DNA from: an uncultured Clostridia bacterium
GTDB lineage: Bacteria > Bacillota > Clostridia > Christensenellales > CAG-314
Direction of reading: 5' to 3'
DNA length: 5,040 bases
Assembly (NCBI GenBank): GCA_937915515.1
Contig: CALGIK010000215.1
Location: 1-5,040, forward strand
A program made the position numbers and the translations under genes. The notes beneath the pieces are model-generated. The model was given only the letters and a program-made list of their open reading frames with translations, was not told the origin of the DNA and searched no databases. Positions 1 to 5,040 of the stretch are shown here, in pieces; positions within the stretch are counted from its first letter, which is position 1; each line of letters opens with the position of its first letter.

Positions 1-37
1 ATCTACACTCTTTCCCTACACGACGCTCTTCCGATCT
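1..37 (+). other. Illumina TruSeq adapter contamination at contig end
   Basis: Bases 5-37 read as the complete 33-base TruSeq universal/read-1 adapter end (ACACTCTTTCCC ... GCTCTTCCGATCT), and the four bases before it (ATCT) match the preceding P5 sequence. The genomic sequence begins at base 38. On the minus strand this is the adapter read-through that begins AGATCGGAAGAGC, where a short library insert has been read past its end and the reads were not trimmed before assembly. It carries no biology and should be masked. The adapter sequence is recognised from general knowledge. Confidence 0.98.
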
Positions 38-383
38 CTTTAAGTACACCGTTAAAATCGTAAACAGTACCTATTTTAGCGCTTCTGCACGGTTTTAAAA
101 TAACTTCCCACGTAGTCAAATCAATCCGTTTAAGCAGCAGAAACTCTACTTTACCGCCTGTTTTTTCCTTTACGCCAAAAAGTCGGGCAGGCAGCACCTT
201 AGTATTGTTTATTACCAATACATCGCCATTTTTAAGATAATCCTTAATATCAAAAAAATGTTTATGTTCCGTTTTATCGTTTTTGCGGTCGTATATGAGT
301 AAGCGAGAACTGTCGCGCGGATAAATCGGCGTTTGCGCAATAAGCTCTTCGGGTAATTCGTAATCAAATAATGTCGTCTTCAT
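38..383 (-). CDS. queA: QueA, S-adenosylmethionine:tRNA ribosyltransferase-isomerase (N-terminal part, cut by contig end)
   Basis: QueA transfers and isomerises the ribose of S-adenosylmethionine onto 7-aminomethyl-7-deazaguanine in tRNA, giving epoxyqueuosine, the last intermediate but one of queuosine. Only residues 1-115 are genuine, about a third of the usual 340 or so. They carry the family hallmarks: the N-terminal [11 protein letters not shown] block followed by PRDSSRLL (residues 7-29), [18 protein letters not shown] (53-70), GGKVEFLLL (77-85) and [14 protein letters not shown] (92-105). The ATG at 383-381 fits the family N-terminus and has an AAGGA site 8 bases upstream, within ruvB. 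The gene overlaps the end of ruvB by 20 bases, which suggests translational coupling. The frame continues to a stop at base 3, but codons from residue 116 onward come from the sequencing adapter, so that stop and tail are false. The rest of the gene lies beyond the contig end. Confidence 0.95.
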
Positions 384-1425
384 TTACTGCTTCCTTGGTG
401 AAAATATCCAGTTGGAAATTCGCTTCCTTAGTAATAGGTATATTAAAATGTTTATAAGCGTTTGGCAAGGCAATTCTCCCCCTGGGTGTACGGGCAATAA
501 AACCTATCTGCAACAAATAAGGCTCATATACGTCTTCTATCGTGTTTGCGTCTTCATTTGTGCTTGCCGCTATTGTGTCAAGTCCTACGGGACGTCCGTT
601 AAACTTGTCCATTAAAGCCATAAGCACGCTTTTGTCCGTTGTGTCAAGTCCGAGCGAATCAATACCCATAGCTTCAAGTGCAAATTTTGTTATGTTTAAA
701 TCAATATCGCCGCCGTTTTTAACAAGCGCAAAATCACGTACCCTTTTTAACAGCCTGTTAGCTATACGCGGAGTACCTCTGCTTCGTGTTGAAATTTCCT
801 TTGATGCATCGTTATTAATCTTAGTTTTAAGAATATTTGCGCTGTTAGTAATAATAATGTCCAATTGGTCAGGAGTATACATTTCTAATCTTGCATGCAC
901 GCCAAAACGGTCACGCAACGGTCCGCTTAACCGACCGGCTTTTGTGGTTGCCCCTACAAGCGTAAAAGGTTTTAACGGCAGCCGCAGACTTTTTGCGCTG
1001 GGACCTTTGCCCACAATAAAATCAAGACAAAAATCCTCCATAGCGGGATATAATATTTCCTCAACGCTGTGGTTAAGTCGGTGTATCTCGTCTATAAAAA
1101 GCACGTCGTTAGTATTTAAATTGGTTAAAATTGCAGCCAAATCTGCGGCTCTCTCAATTGCGGGACCGCTTGTAACGATAATATTGCTGTTTAATTCGTT
1201 TGCAATAATGTGCGCCAAGGTTGTTTTGCCAAGCCCGGGAGGTCCGTATAAAAGCACGTGGTCAAGGTTTTCGCACCGCTTAAGAGCCGCCGAAATATAA
1301 ACACGTAAGTTGCTTTTTATTTTTTCCTGTCCTACATACGAATTTAACGAAGTGGGCCGCAAAATATTTTCGCTTTCCGCTTCGCTTACATCGTTAAGTG
1401 TGCTTTGTATCAAATAATTATCCAT
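364..1425 (-). CDS. ruvB: RuvB, Holliday junction branch-migration ATPase
   Basis: RuvB is the hexameric AAA+ motor that, loaded by RuvA, pumps DNA through Holliday junctions during recombination and fork repair. The 353-residue product is full length. Visible motifs are the N-terminal [12 protein letters not shown] block (22-33), Walker A GPPGLGKT (61-68), Walker B VLFIDEIH (108-115), sensor 1 GATT (158-161), the arginine finger in GPLRDRFG (R171), sensor 2 [16 protein letters not shown] (216-231) and the C-terminal winged-helix signature [17 protein letters not shown] (301-317). The AAA+ domain covers roughly residues 20-180, followed by a helical lid and the winged helix. It starts at ATG, 15 bases after the ruvA stop. 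The upstream TAGGGT is only a weak ribosome binding site, so coupling to ruvA translation is plausible. Its 3' end holds the queA ribosome binding site and start codon. Confidence 0.98.
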   Translation of the reverse strand: MDNYLIQSTLNDVSEAESENILRPTSLNSYVGQEKIKSNLRVYISAALKRCENLDHVLLYGPPGLGKTTLAHIIANELNSNIIVTSGPAIERAADLAAILTNLNTNDVLFIDEIHRLNHSVEEILYPAMEDFCLDFIVGKGPSAKSLRLPLKPFTLVGATTKAGRLSGPLRDRFGVHARLEMYTPDQLDIIITNSANILKTKINNDASKEISTRSRGTPRIANRLLKRVRDFALVKNGGDIDLNITKFALEAMGIDSLGLDTTDKSVLMALMDKFNGRPVGLDTIAASTNEDANTIEDVYEPYLLQIGFIARTPRGRIALPNAYKHFNIPITKEANFQLDIFTKEAVNEDDII

Positions 1426-1440
1426 TTTACCCTACGCGAC

Positions 1441-2025
1441 TTAGCCTTTTAAAGCCTTTGCCAAAATTTCCTGTGCGGTAACAAAACCTTCTTCAACTGC
1501 TTTTAATACCCTTTGAGTTGCGTCGGCTCTATTTAGTCCCAGCGCCAACAGTACACCGACAGCTTCCTCTCCTTCGGTAGGTAAAGGCTGTTTATCTGAT
1601 GTGTTTTTAGCGCCTATCGCTTCTAAAGGCGAAATTTTTTCTTTAAGCTCAAGTATTATCCTTTCGGCTGTTTTTTTGCCGATGCCCTTAACTCGCATCA
1701 ATGCGGCGGAATCACTGTTAAGTATAGCCAATGCCAAATCGCTCAGTTTTAACCCCGACAAAACAGATAAAGCAACCTTAGGTCCGACACCGCCTACGCT
1801 TATTAAACGTAAAAACATATTTTTTTCGTTTTCGGAGTAAAAACCGAAAAGGCTCATGCCATCCTCTCTTGTTTGAAGATAAACAAAAAGCTGAACAGTT
1901 TTGCCTTCCGAGATATTTACAAGCGTGGCGTTGCTTACCTGCAATTCAAAACCTATACCGTTATTTTTCAAAACAACGACATTATCGTTTATGCTTATCA
2001 CTTCGCCGCAAATAAAAGAGAACAT
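1441..2025 (-). CDS. ruvA: RuvA, Holliday junction DNA-binding subunit
   Basis: RuvA tetramers bind and flatten the four-way junction and recruit RuvB. The 194-residue length is normal. Domain I, an OB fold, spans about 1-62 and ends in the typical MSLFGFYSENE stretch (57-67). Domain II has two helix-hairpin-helix motifs, ISVGGVGPKVALSVLS (75-90) and MRVKGIGKKTAERIILEL (110-127), which grip the DNA backbone. A flexible linker (about 131-151) leads to domain III (about 152-194, EEAVGVLLALGLNRADA), which contacts RuvB. The ATG is preceded by AGAGGA with a 6-base spacer. It follows ruvC after a 51-base AT-rich gap in which I see neither a convincing promoter nor a terminator, so it is probably on the same transcript. 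Confidence 0.98.
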   Translation of the reverse strand: MFSFICGEVISINDNVVVLKNNGIGFELQVSNATLVNISEGKTVQLFVYLQTREDGMSLFGFYSENEKNMFLRLISVGGVGPKVALSVLSGLKLSDLALAILNSDSAALMRVKGIGKKTAERIILELKEKISPLEAIGAKNTSDKQPLPTEGEEAVGVLLALGLNRADATQRVLKAVEEGFVTAQEILAKALKG

Positions 2026-2031
2026 ATTTTT

Positions 2032-2037
2032 TCCTCT
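2032..2037 (-). promoter_or_regulatory. Ribosome binding site of ruvA
   Basis: AGAGGA lies 6 bases before the ruvA ATG within the 51-base ruvC-ruvA gap. The rest of that gap is AT-rich; I see no hairpin with a T tract in it. Confidence 0.75.
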
Positions 2038-2076
2038 GCTCTTTCTAAAAGCTATAAATATATTTACACTAAAAGA

Positions 2077-2568
2077 CTATACCCTAAAAGTTTCGGCTAA
2101 ACGACCCGACTGAATATGCGTAAGCGCAATTGCAAGAGCGTCGGCTGCGTCATCCGGACGCGGAATACTTTTTAGTTTTAAAATGATACGAACCATTTCC
2201 TGTACTTGTTTTTTGTCGGCTCTGCCGTAACCTACCATTGCCTGTTTAACCTGCAACGGCGTATACTCAAACAACTGCGAGCAGCTTTTTACAACAGCTG
2301 CCAAAAGCACTCCCCTTGCCATAGCCACCTTAATGCCTGTCGTTACATTGGTATTAAAAAACAATTCCTCAATGGCGACGGCGTCGGGCTTAAATTTTTC
2401 GATAAGTTTACATACCGCTTCGTCAATCATAGCCAACCTGACAGCGGTATTTTCATCCTTAGAAGTAATAATAGCGCCGTAATCAACAACCGATACGGCT
2501 TGATTTTGATTTTCTATGACACCGTAGCCTACTGTAGCAAGACCCGGGTCAATACCTAAAACTATCAA
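2077..2568 (-). CDS. ruvC: RuvC, Holliday junction resolvase (crossover junction endodeoxyribonuclease), TTG start
   Basis: RuvC is a dimeric, metal-dependent nuclease of the RNase H-like fold that cuts Holliday junctions symmetrically. The 163-residue product has the family's length and all four expected acidic catalytic residues: D7 in LGIDPG, E67 in AIEELFF, and D140 and D143 in PDDAADALAIA. Other family blocks are GYGRADKKQVQ (113-123) and YTPLQVKQAMVG (102-113). The start is TTG. This start is chosen because the product must begin MIVLGIDPG, and because GAGGAG lies 5 bases upstream, formed by the last codons of yebC, whose stop is only 2 bases away. Its presence beside ruvAB is usual for Clostridia and for many Gram-negative bacteria, but not for Bacilli, where RecU does the job. 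Confidence 0.97.
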   Translation of the reverse strand: MIVLGIDPGLATVGYGVIENQNQAVSVVDYGAIITSKDENTAVRLAMIDEAVCKLIEKFKPDAVAIEELFFNTNVTTGIKVAMARGVLLAAVVKSCSQLFEYTPLQVKQAMVGYGRADKKQVQEMVRIILKLKSIPRPDDAADALAIALTHIQSGRLAETFRV

Positions 2569-2570
2569 AC

Positions 2571-3308
2571 TTACTCCTCTTCGTCAGGCAAATCTACATT
2601 ATGATAAACATTTTGAACGTCGTCATTTTCTTCAAACAAATCCAGCATTTTTTTAAACCGTACAATTTGTTCGATGTTAAGAGAAACCGTTGTTTGCGGC
2701 AGCCATTCCGCCTCGGCGGATAATATATTAATTCCGCTGTTGATTAGTCCTTCCTTTACAGCGCTTAAATCGCTTGGCGCAGTGTAAACTTCAAAAACAT
2801 CTTCCTCGACACATACGTCGTCGCCGCCGGCATTTAAGGCGGCTTCAAAAGCAGCGTCGTCGCTCATTCCGTCAGGTTTTTCGCATACAATAACGCCCTT
2901 TTTATCAAACATAAAAGACACGCAGTTTGTAGTGCCTAAGCTTCCGCCGCATTTATCAAAAAAACTACGTATATCGCCGGCGGTACGGTTTTTGTTGTCG
3001 GTAAGACACTCTACAATAACGGCGCTTCCTCCTATACCGTATCGTTCATAGGTCATATTTTCGTAATTAATGTTACCTAATTCGCCTGCGGCTTTTTTAA
3101 TGCTGCGCTGAATGTTATCGTTAGGCATATTGTTTGCTTTTGCTTTTGCAATAACATCAAAAAGTCTGCTGTTATTACTTGGGTCACTGCCGCCTAATTT
3201 TACAGCTACGGCAATCTCCCTTCCAATTTTGGTAAAAACATTGCCTTTTACTGCGTCGGTTTTTTCCTTTTTGCGTTTAATGTTTGCCCATTTGCTATGT
3301 CCCGACAT
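2571..3308 (-). CDS. yebC: YebC/TACO1 family protein (ribosome-associated or regulatory)
   Basis: This is a full-length (245 residues) member of the YebC/PmpR/TACO1 family. The diagnostic N-terminus MSGHSKWANIKRKK is followed by a helical, basic first domain (to about residue 80, including KAKANNMPNDNIQRSIKKA at 55-73). A second domain contains GIGGSAVIVECLTDNKNRTA (91-110) and GGSLGTTNCVSFMFDKKG (121-138). The C-terminal part is acidic and ends in PDEEE. The family was first annotated as DNA-binding transcriptional regulators. More recent work on mitochondrial TACO1 and bacterial YebC points to a translation role at proline-rich stretches, and the sequence alone cannot separate the two. The ATG has a strong GGAGGT site 7 bases upstream and a good promoter candidate just above it, so yebC is probably the first gene of the ruv operon. 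Confidence 0.96.
   Translation of the reverse strand: MSGHSKWANIKRKKEKTDAVKGNVFTKIGREIAVAVKLGGSDPSNNSRLFDVIAKAKANNMPNDNIQRSIKKAAGELGNINYENMTYERYGIGGSAVIVECLTDNKNRTAGDIRSFFDKCGGSLGTTNCVSFMFDKKGVIVCEKPDGMSDDAAFEAALNAGGDDVCVEEDVFEVYTAPSDLSAVKEGLINSGINILSAEAEWLPQTTVSLNIEQIVRFKKMLDLFEENDDVQNVYHNVDLPDEEE
2574..2579 (-). promoter_or_regulatory. Ribosome binding site that decides the ruvC TTG start, inside yebC
   Basis: GAGGAG is made by the last two glutamate codons of yebC and lies 5 bases before the TTG start codon of ruvC, with the yebC stop codon between them. It supports the non-ATG start and suggests that ribosomes ending yebC re-initiate on ruvC. Confidence 0.8.
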
Positions 3309-3315
3309 ATCCTTT

Positions 3316-3321
3316 ACCTCC
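3316..3321 (-). promoter_or_regulatory. Ribosome binding site of yebC
   Basis: GGAGGT lies 7 bases before the yebC ATG. It is one of the strongest ribosome binding sites in the window, as might be expected for the first gene of an operon. Confidence 0.85.
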
Positions 3322-3352
3322 GTGGTTATGTTAATCTATTAAGCTATTATCC

Positions 3353-3382
3353 ATTTTAGACTTAAAAACAACTCTCCGTCAA
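3353..3382 (-). promoter_or_regulatory. Probable sigma-70/SigA-type promoter of the yebC-ruvCAB-queA operon
   Basis: On the minus strand TTGACG (-35, 3382-3377, five of six consensus bases) is followed after 18 bases by TAAAAT (-10, 3358-3353, five of six). Transcription would begin near 3346, giving a leader of roughly 37 bases before the yebC ATG. The -35 element contains the TGA stop codon of the upstream methyltransferase gene. No terminator is visible in the 70-base gap, so read-through from upstream is also possible. The gap contains no GAAC-type LexA box. Confidence 0.55.
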
Positions 3383-4134
3383 GCCTTTAAACTGCTTTTA
3401 TAATTAATTGTATACATTATTATTCCTGCGCTGACCGCTACGTTAAGAGATTCTAAACGGTTTTGCATGGGTAAACTGATAGAATAATCACAATTTTTAA
3501 AGGCATATTCGCTCACGCCGCTGCCTTCGTTGCCAAATAACAGAGCGTGGAAAGGCTCAATATAAGCACTAAAAATATCTTCTCCCCGCATATCGGCGCA
3601 TAAAACCCTGCATTTTTGTTTTACGGCATCAAATACATTTTGAATTGAACCGCTCATAATGTCAATACAAAATTGCGCCGACATCCCACTACGCATACAT
3701 TTAGGTGAATATGGATCTGTACAGTCAACGGTGTAAACAGTATTGTAACCCGTTGCCGCCGCCGTGCGTAAAATTGCGCCCATATTTGATGGGTTTTGAA
3801 TGTTTTCGAGTATCAAACATTTTTGTTTGGGTGAATCAAGTTTTGTATTCGGCTTTTCCGCTACTGCTAAAATGCCTTGGTCATTTACCGCATCGGTCAA
3901 GCTTTTGAACGTTTTTGCGTCGACTACCAAAAAAGTTTTATCATTTAAAAAGGATTTATATTTATCAAAGCAGTCTTCCTTAACGATAATATAATCAATT
4001 TTTTGATTGCGCAAAAATGCCTCGCTGACAAGCTTTATACCTTCGATAAGGTATTTGCCATACTCGTCACGATATTTTTTTTGCAGCAGTTTTTTAGCGT
4101 TTAAAATTTTTGAGTTGTTTGCGCTTATCACCAT
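3379..4134 (-). CDS. SpoU/TrmH-family RNA 2'-O-methyltransferase
   Basis: This is an SPOUT-class enzyme that methylates the ribose 2'-OH of a nucleotide in rRNA or tRNA using S-adenosylmethionine. All three family motifs are visible (numbered from this ATG): motif 1 NIQNPSNMGAILRTA (111-125, with the conserved N, G and R), motif 2 LLFGNEGSGVSE (198-209) and motif 3 ISLPMQNRLESLNVAVSAGI (219-238), which build the knotted cofactor pocket. The first 90 or so residues, with KKYRDEYGKYLIEG, form the L30e-like substrate-binding domain. I choose the ATG at 4134 (251 residues) over an in-frame TTG at 4143. GAAGG is only 3 bases from the TTG but 12 from the ATG, and the family usually starts close to this point. 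The exact RNA target cannot be told from sequence, so no gene symbol is given. The gene sits between the rplT terminator and the yebC promoter; Bacillota often carry a methyltransferase of this family near infC-rplT or pheST. Confidence 0.93.
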   Translation of the reverse strand: MVISANNSKILNAKKLLQKKYRDEYGKYLIEGIKLVSEAFLRNQKIDYIIVKEDCFDKYKSFLNDKTFLVVDAKTFKSLTDAVNDQGILAVAEKPNTKLDSPKQKCLILENIQNPSNMGAILRTAAATGYNTVYTVDCTDPYSPKCMRSGMSAQFCIDIMSGSIQNVFDAVKQKCRVLCADMRGEDIFSAYIEPFHALLFGNEGSGVSEYAFKNCDYSISLPMQNRLESLNVAVSAGIIMYTINYKSSLKA

Positions 4135-4143
4135 ATAAAACAA

Positions 4144-4164
4144 AAGCCTTCGTCAAGAAGGCTT
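4144..4164 (-). terminator. Intrinsic terminator of the infC-rpmI-rplT operon
   Basis: On the minus strand AAGCCTTC, a 5-base loop (TTGAC) and GAAGGCTT form a perfect 8-bp stem, which runs directly into TTGTTTTAT. It begins 10 bases after the rplT stop, the expected place for a rho-independent terminator. The stem has four G:C pairs and the T tract is interrupted by one G, so termination may be partial. That would let some transcription reach the methyltransferase gene. Confidence 0.75.
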
Positions 4165-4174
4165 ACTTTGTCAA

Positions 4175-4528
4175 TTAGTTAAGATTGGCTTTTGCAGCTT
4201 CAGCCAGCTTAGTAAAAGCGTTGCTGTCATTTACGGCTATATCCGCCAATACTTTACGGTTTAAATCAATTTTGGCAACCTTCAAGCCGTGCATCAATTT
4301 ACTATACGAAAGTCCGTTAGCCCTCGCTGCGGCATTGATACGTGCAATCCACAGATTGCGGAAATCTCTCTTTTTTAGTTTGCGTCCGATATAGGCATAA
4401 TTGCCCGACTTCATAACAGCTTGACGTGCTACACGGTAATTTTTACTTTTTGCACCAAAATAACCTTTTGCTAATTTTAAAATCTTTCTGCGCTTTTTTA
4501 AAGCGTTTACTGCGCGTTTAATTCTCAT
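4175..4528 (-). CDS. rplT: 50S ribosomal protein L20
   Basis: L20 (bL20) binds 23S rRNA, is needed early in assembly of the large subunit, and in many bacteria represses its own operon by binding the mRNA. The 117 residues match the usual length. The basic N-terminal half ([28 protein letters not shown], read in two parts from residue 11 to 38) is a long helix that threads into the rRNA. The signature [25 protein letters not shown] (52-76) and VLADIAVND (93-101) identify the globular domain. The ATG follows AAGGAAGG with a 9-base spacer, 17 bases after the rpmI stop. A terminator hairpin follows the gene. The L20-leader control element known in Bacillota normally lies upstream of infC and is outside this window. 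Confidence 0.98.
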   Translation of the reverse strand: MRIKRAVNALKKRRKILKLAKGYFGAKSKNYRVARQAVMKSGNYAYIGRKLKKRDFRNLWIARINAAARANGLSYSKLMHGLKVAKIDLNRKVLADIAVNDSNAFTKLAEAAKANLN

Positions 4529-4537
4529 ACCAGTCTA

Positions 4538-4545
4538 CCTTCCTT
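4538..4545 (-). promoter_or_regulatory. Ribosome binding site of rplT
   Basis: AAGGAAGG begins immediately after the rpmI stop codon and lies 9 bases before the rplT ATG, in the short gap between the two ribosomal protein genes. Confidence 0.75.
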
Positions 4546-4740
4546 TTAGTACGGCAACATTTGCTTAATAGTTTTTTCCTGCGCTTTATCGACATAAGCG
4601 GGTCCGCGTAAACTGCGGGTGCGTTTGGTTGTCTTTTTGGTCAGTATATGGTTTTTATTCATTTGAGACCTTTTGACTTTTCCTGATTTTTTAACGCTGA
4701 ACCTTTTTGCAGCGCCGCTGTGAGTTTTTTGTTTAGGCAT
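4546..4740 (-). CDS. rpmI: 50S ribosomal protein L35
   Basis: L35 (bL35) is a small, very basic protein of the large ribosomal subunit. The 64-residue product has the family's standard length and its N-terminal signature MPKQKTHSGAAKRF, then SGKVKRSQMNKNHIL (19-33) and the C-terminal KTIKQMLPY. Its ATG lies within the end of infC, giving an 8-base overlap (ATGCCTAA, shared start and stop). It is served by a near-perfect Shine-Dalgarno site inside infC, an arrangement suited to coupled translation. It is the middle gene of the conserved infC-rpmI-rplT operon. Confidence 0.98.
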   Translation of the reverse strand: MPKQKTHSGAAKRFSVKKSGKVKRSQMNKNHILTKKTTKRTRSLRGPAYVDKAQEKTIKQMLPY

Positions 4741-5040
4741 TATTGTTACCTCCTCCCGTTAAGTTCTTTGGCTTAGTAGCCGTTGCAGTTTTAACAGGAA
4801 TAGGCGCCATTATCATCGTGATAAACCTACCCTCCGCAACGGGACTTTTTTCAACAACTGCATATTCCTTTAAAGACTCTGCAAATTTTAAAGTAACCGT
4901 TACGCCTTCGCTTATATACGCCATTTGGCGACCTCTTAGCCTTAGCGATACTTTGACTTTGTTTCCTTCTTTAAAAAACTTTGAAGCAGTTTTTGCTTTA
5001 GTACTTAGATCCCCTTCGTCTATTGTCATAGAAAGACGAA
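4733..5040 (-). CDS. infC: Translation initiation factor IF-3 (C-terminal part, runs off right edge)
   Basis: IF-3 binds the 30S subunit, keeps the subunits apart and checks start-codon/initiator-tRNA pairing. About 100 codons are visible and the frame stays open to the window edge. The methionine at 5029-5027 is internal: the three codons before it read RLS, which gives RLSMTIDEGD, equivalent to the RLSPxIDEHD linker of typical IF-3. The C-terminal domain is recognised from KTASKFFKEGNKVKVSLRLRGRQMAY and from FAESLKEYAVVEKSPVAEGRFITMIMAP. The N-terminal domain (roughly 75 residues) is outside. After the usual IF-3 end (TMIMAP) there is an extra tail of about 22 residues, low in complexity and ending GGGNNNA, whose last codons carry the ribosome binding site of rpmI. 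Confidence 0.96.
   Translation of the reverse strand, partial: RLSMTIDEGDLSTKAKTASKFFKEGNKVKVSLRLRGRQMAYISEGVTVTLKFAESLKEYAVVEKSPVAEGRFITMIMAPIPVKTATATKPKNLTGGGNNNA
4748..4757 (-). promoter_or_regulatory. Ribosome binding site of rpmI, inside infC
   Basis: GGGAGGAGGT contains a complete AGGAGGT Shine-Dalgarno sequence, 7 bases before the rpmI ATG. In the infC frame the same bases encode the glycine run near the protein's C-terminus. Confidence 0.88.

Noticed and set aside
3..35. The 11-residue basic tail of the queA frame as a real C-terminal variant
   Set aside because: It is an exact translation of sequencing adapter sequence.
542..1300. A 252-codon plus-strand open frame antisense to ruvB
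   Set aside because: It lies wholly within ruvB, which has all its catalytic motifs. The predicted product is serine/leucine-rich with no recognisable domain, as expected from the complement of a conserved gene, and other plus-strand frames in the window behave the same way.
2053..2082. Minus-strand TATAGT and TATATT hexamers near the ruvC stop, as a possible promoter for ruvA
   Set aside because: The -10-like matches are expected in AT-rich DNA, and no TTGACA-like -35 lies 16-18 bases upstream of either. ruvA is more simply read from the operon promoter.
3331..3342. An AT-only near-palindrome (TTAAT-CT-ATTAA) between the proposed promoter and yebC, as an operator
   Set aside because: It is short, made almost only of A and T, and matches no operator I know. 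A two-base loop also rules out an RNA hairpin.
4169..4174. A perfect minus-strand TTGACA just after rplT, as a -35 box for the methyltransferase
   Set aside because: At 16-18 bases downstream there is only the terminator stem (GAAGGC region), with no -10-like hexamer, so it does not make a promoter.
38..5040. A previously undescribed system, mobile element, CRISPR array or RNA gene
   Set aside because: Every stretch of the window is accounted for by conserved housekeeping genes and short gaps of at most 70 bases. No unknown gene, long repeat, attachment site or tRNA/rRNA-like sequence is present.

Overview
The window is the end of a sequencing contig from a bacterium with moderate-to-low GC content (about 40% by eye). 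Every real gene lies on the minus strand, so transcription runs from right to left. The gene set and order fit a member of the Bacillota, most likely Clostridia. The infC-rpmI-rplT block, a SpoU-family methyltransferase and a yebC-ruvC-ruvA-ruvB-queA run are typical of that group. A ruvC gene argues against Bacilli, which generally use RecU as their Holliday-junction resolvase. The ribosome binding sites are strong and of the GGAGG type. This placement is inference from gene content and order only.

Right part (about 4175-5040): the translation operon infC (C-terminal part, running off the right edge), rpmI (L35) and rplT (L20). The genes are tightly packed: infC and rpmI overlap by 8 bases and rpmI-rplT are 17 bases apart. 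A perfect 8-bp hairpin followed by a T-rich tract lies just after rplT (4144-4164, minus strand) and looks like the operon's intrinsic terminator.

Middle (3379-4134): a SpoU/TrmH-family 2'-O-methyltransferase that starts directly behind that terminator, so the hairpin also covers its likely Shine-Dalgarno sequence. A good sigma-70-like promoter (3353-3382) overlaps its stop codon and points at yebC.

Left part (38-3308): yebC, ruvC, ruvA, ruvB and queA, probably one transcript. RuvA and RuvB form the branch-migration motor and RuvC is the resolvase, so the full Holliday-junction machinery is encoded together. YebC is a ribosome-associated or regulatory protein, and QueA makes the queuosine precursor in tRNA. 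ruvC starts at TTG with its ribosome binding site inside the last codons of yebC. queA starts inside the end of ruvB.

Bases 1-37 are not genomic. They match the Illumina TruSeq read-1 adapter and create a false 11-residue C-terminus ([11 protein letters not shown]) on the truncated queA frame. I see no mobile element, CRISPR array, RNA gene or undescribed system. The window is core housekeeping DNA; the interesting points are the adapter artefact and several overlaps of signals with coding sequence.
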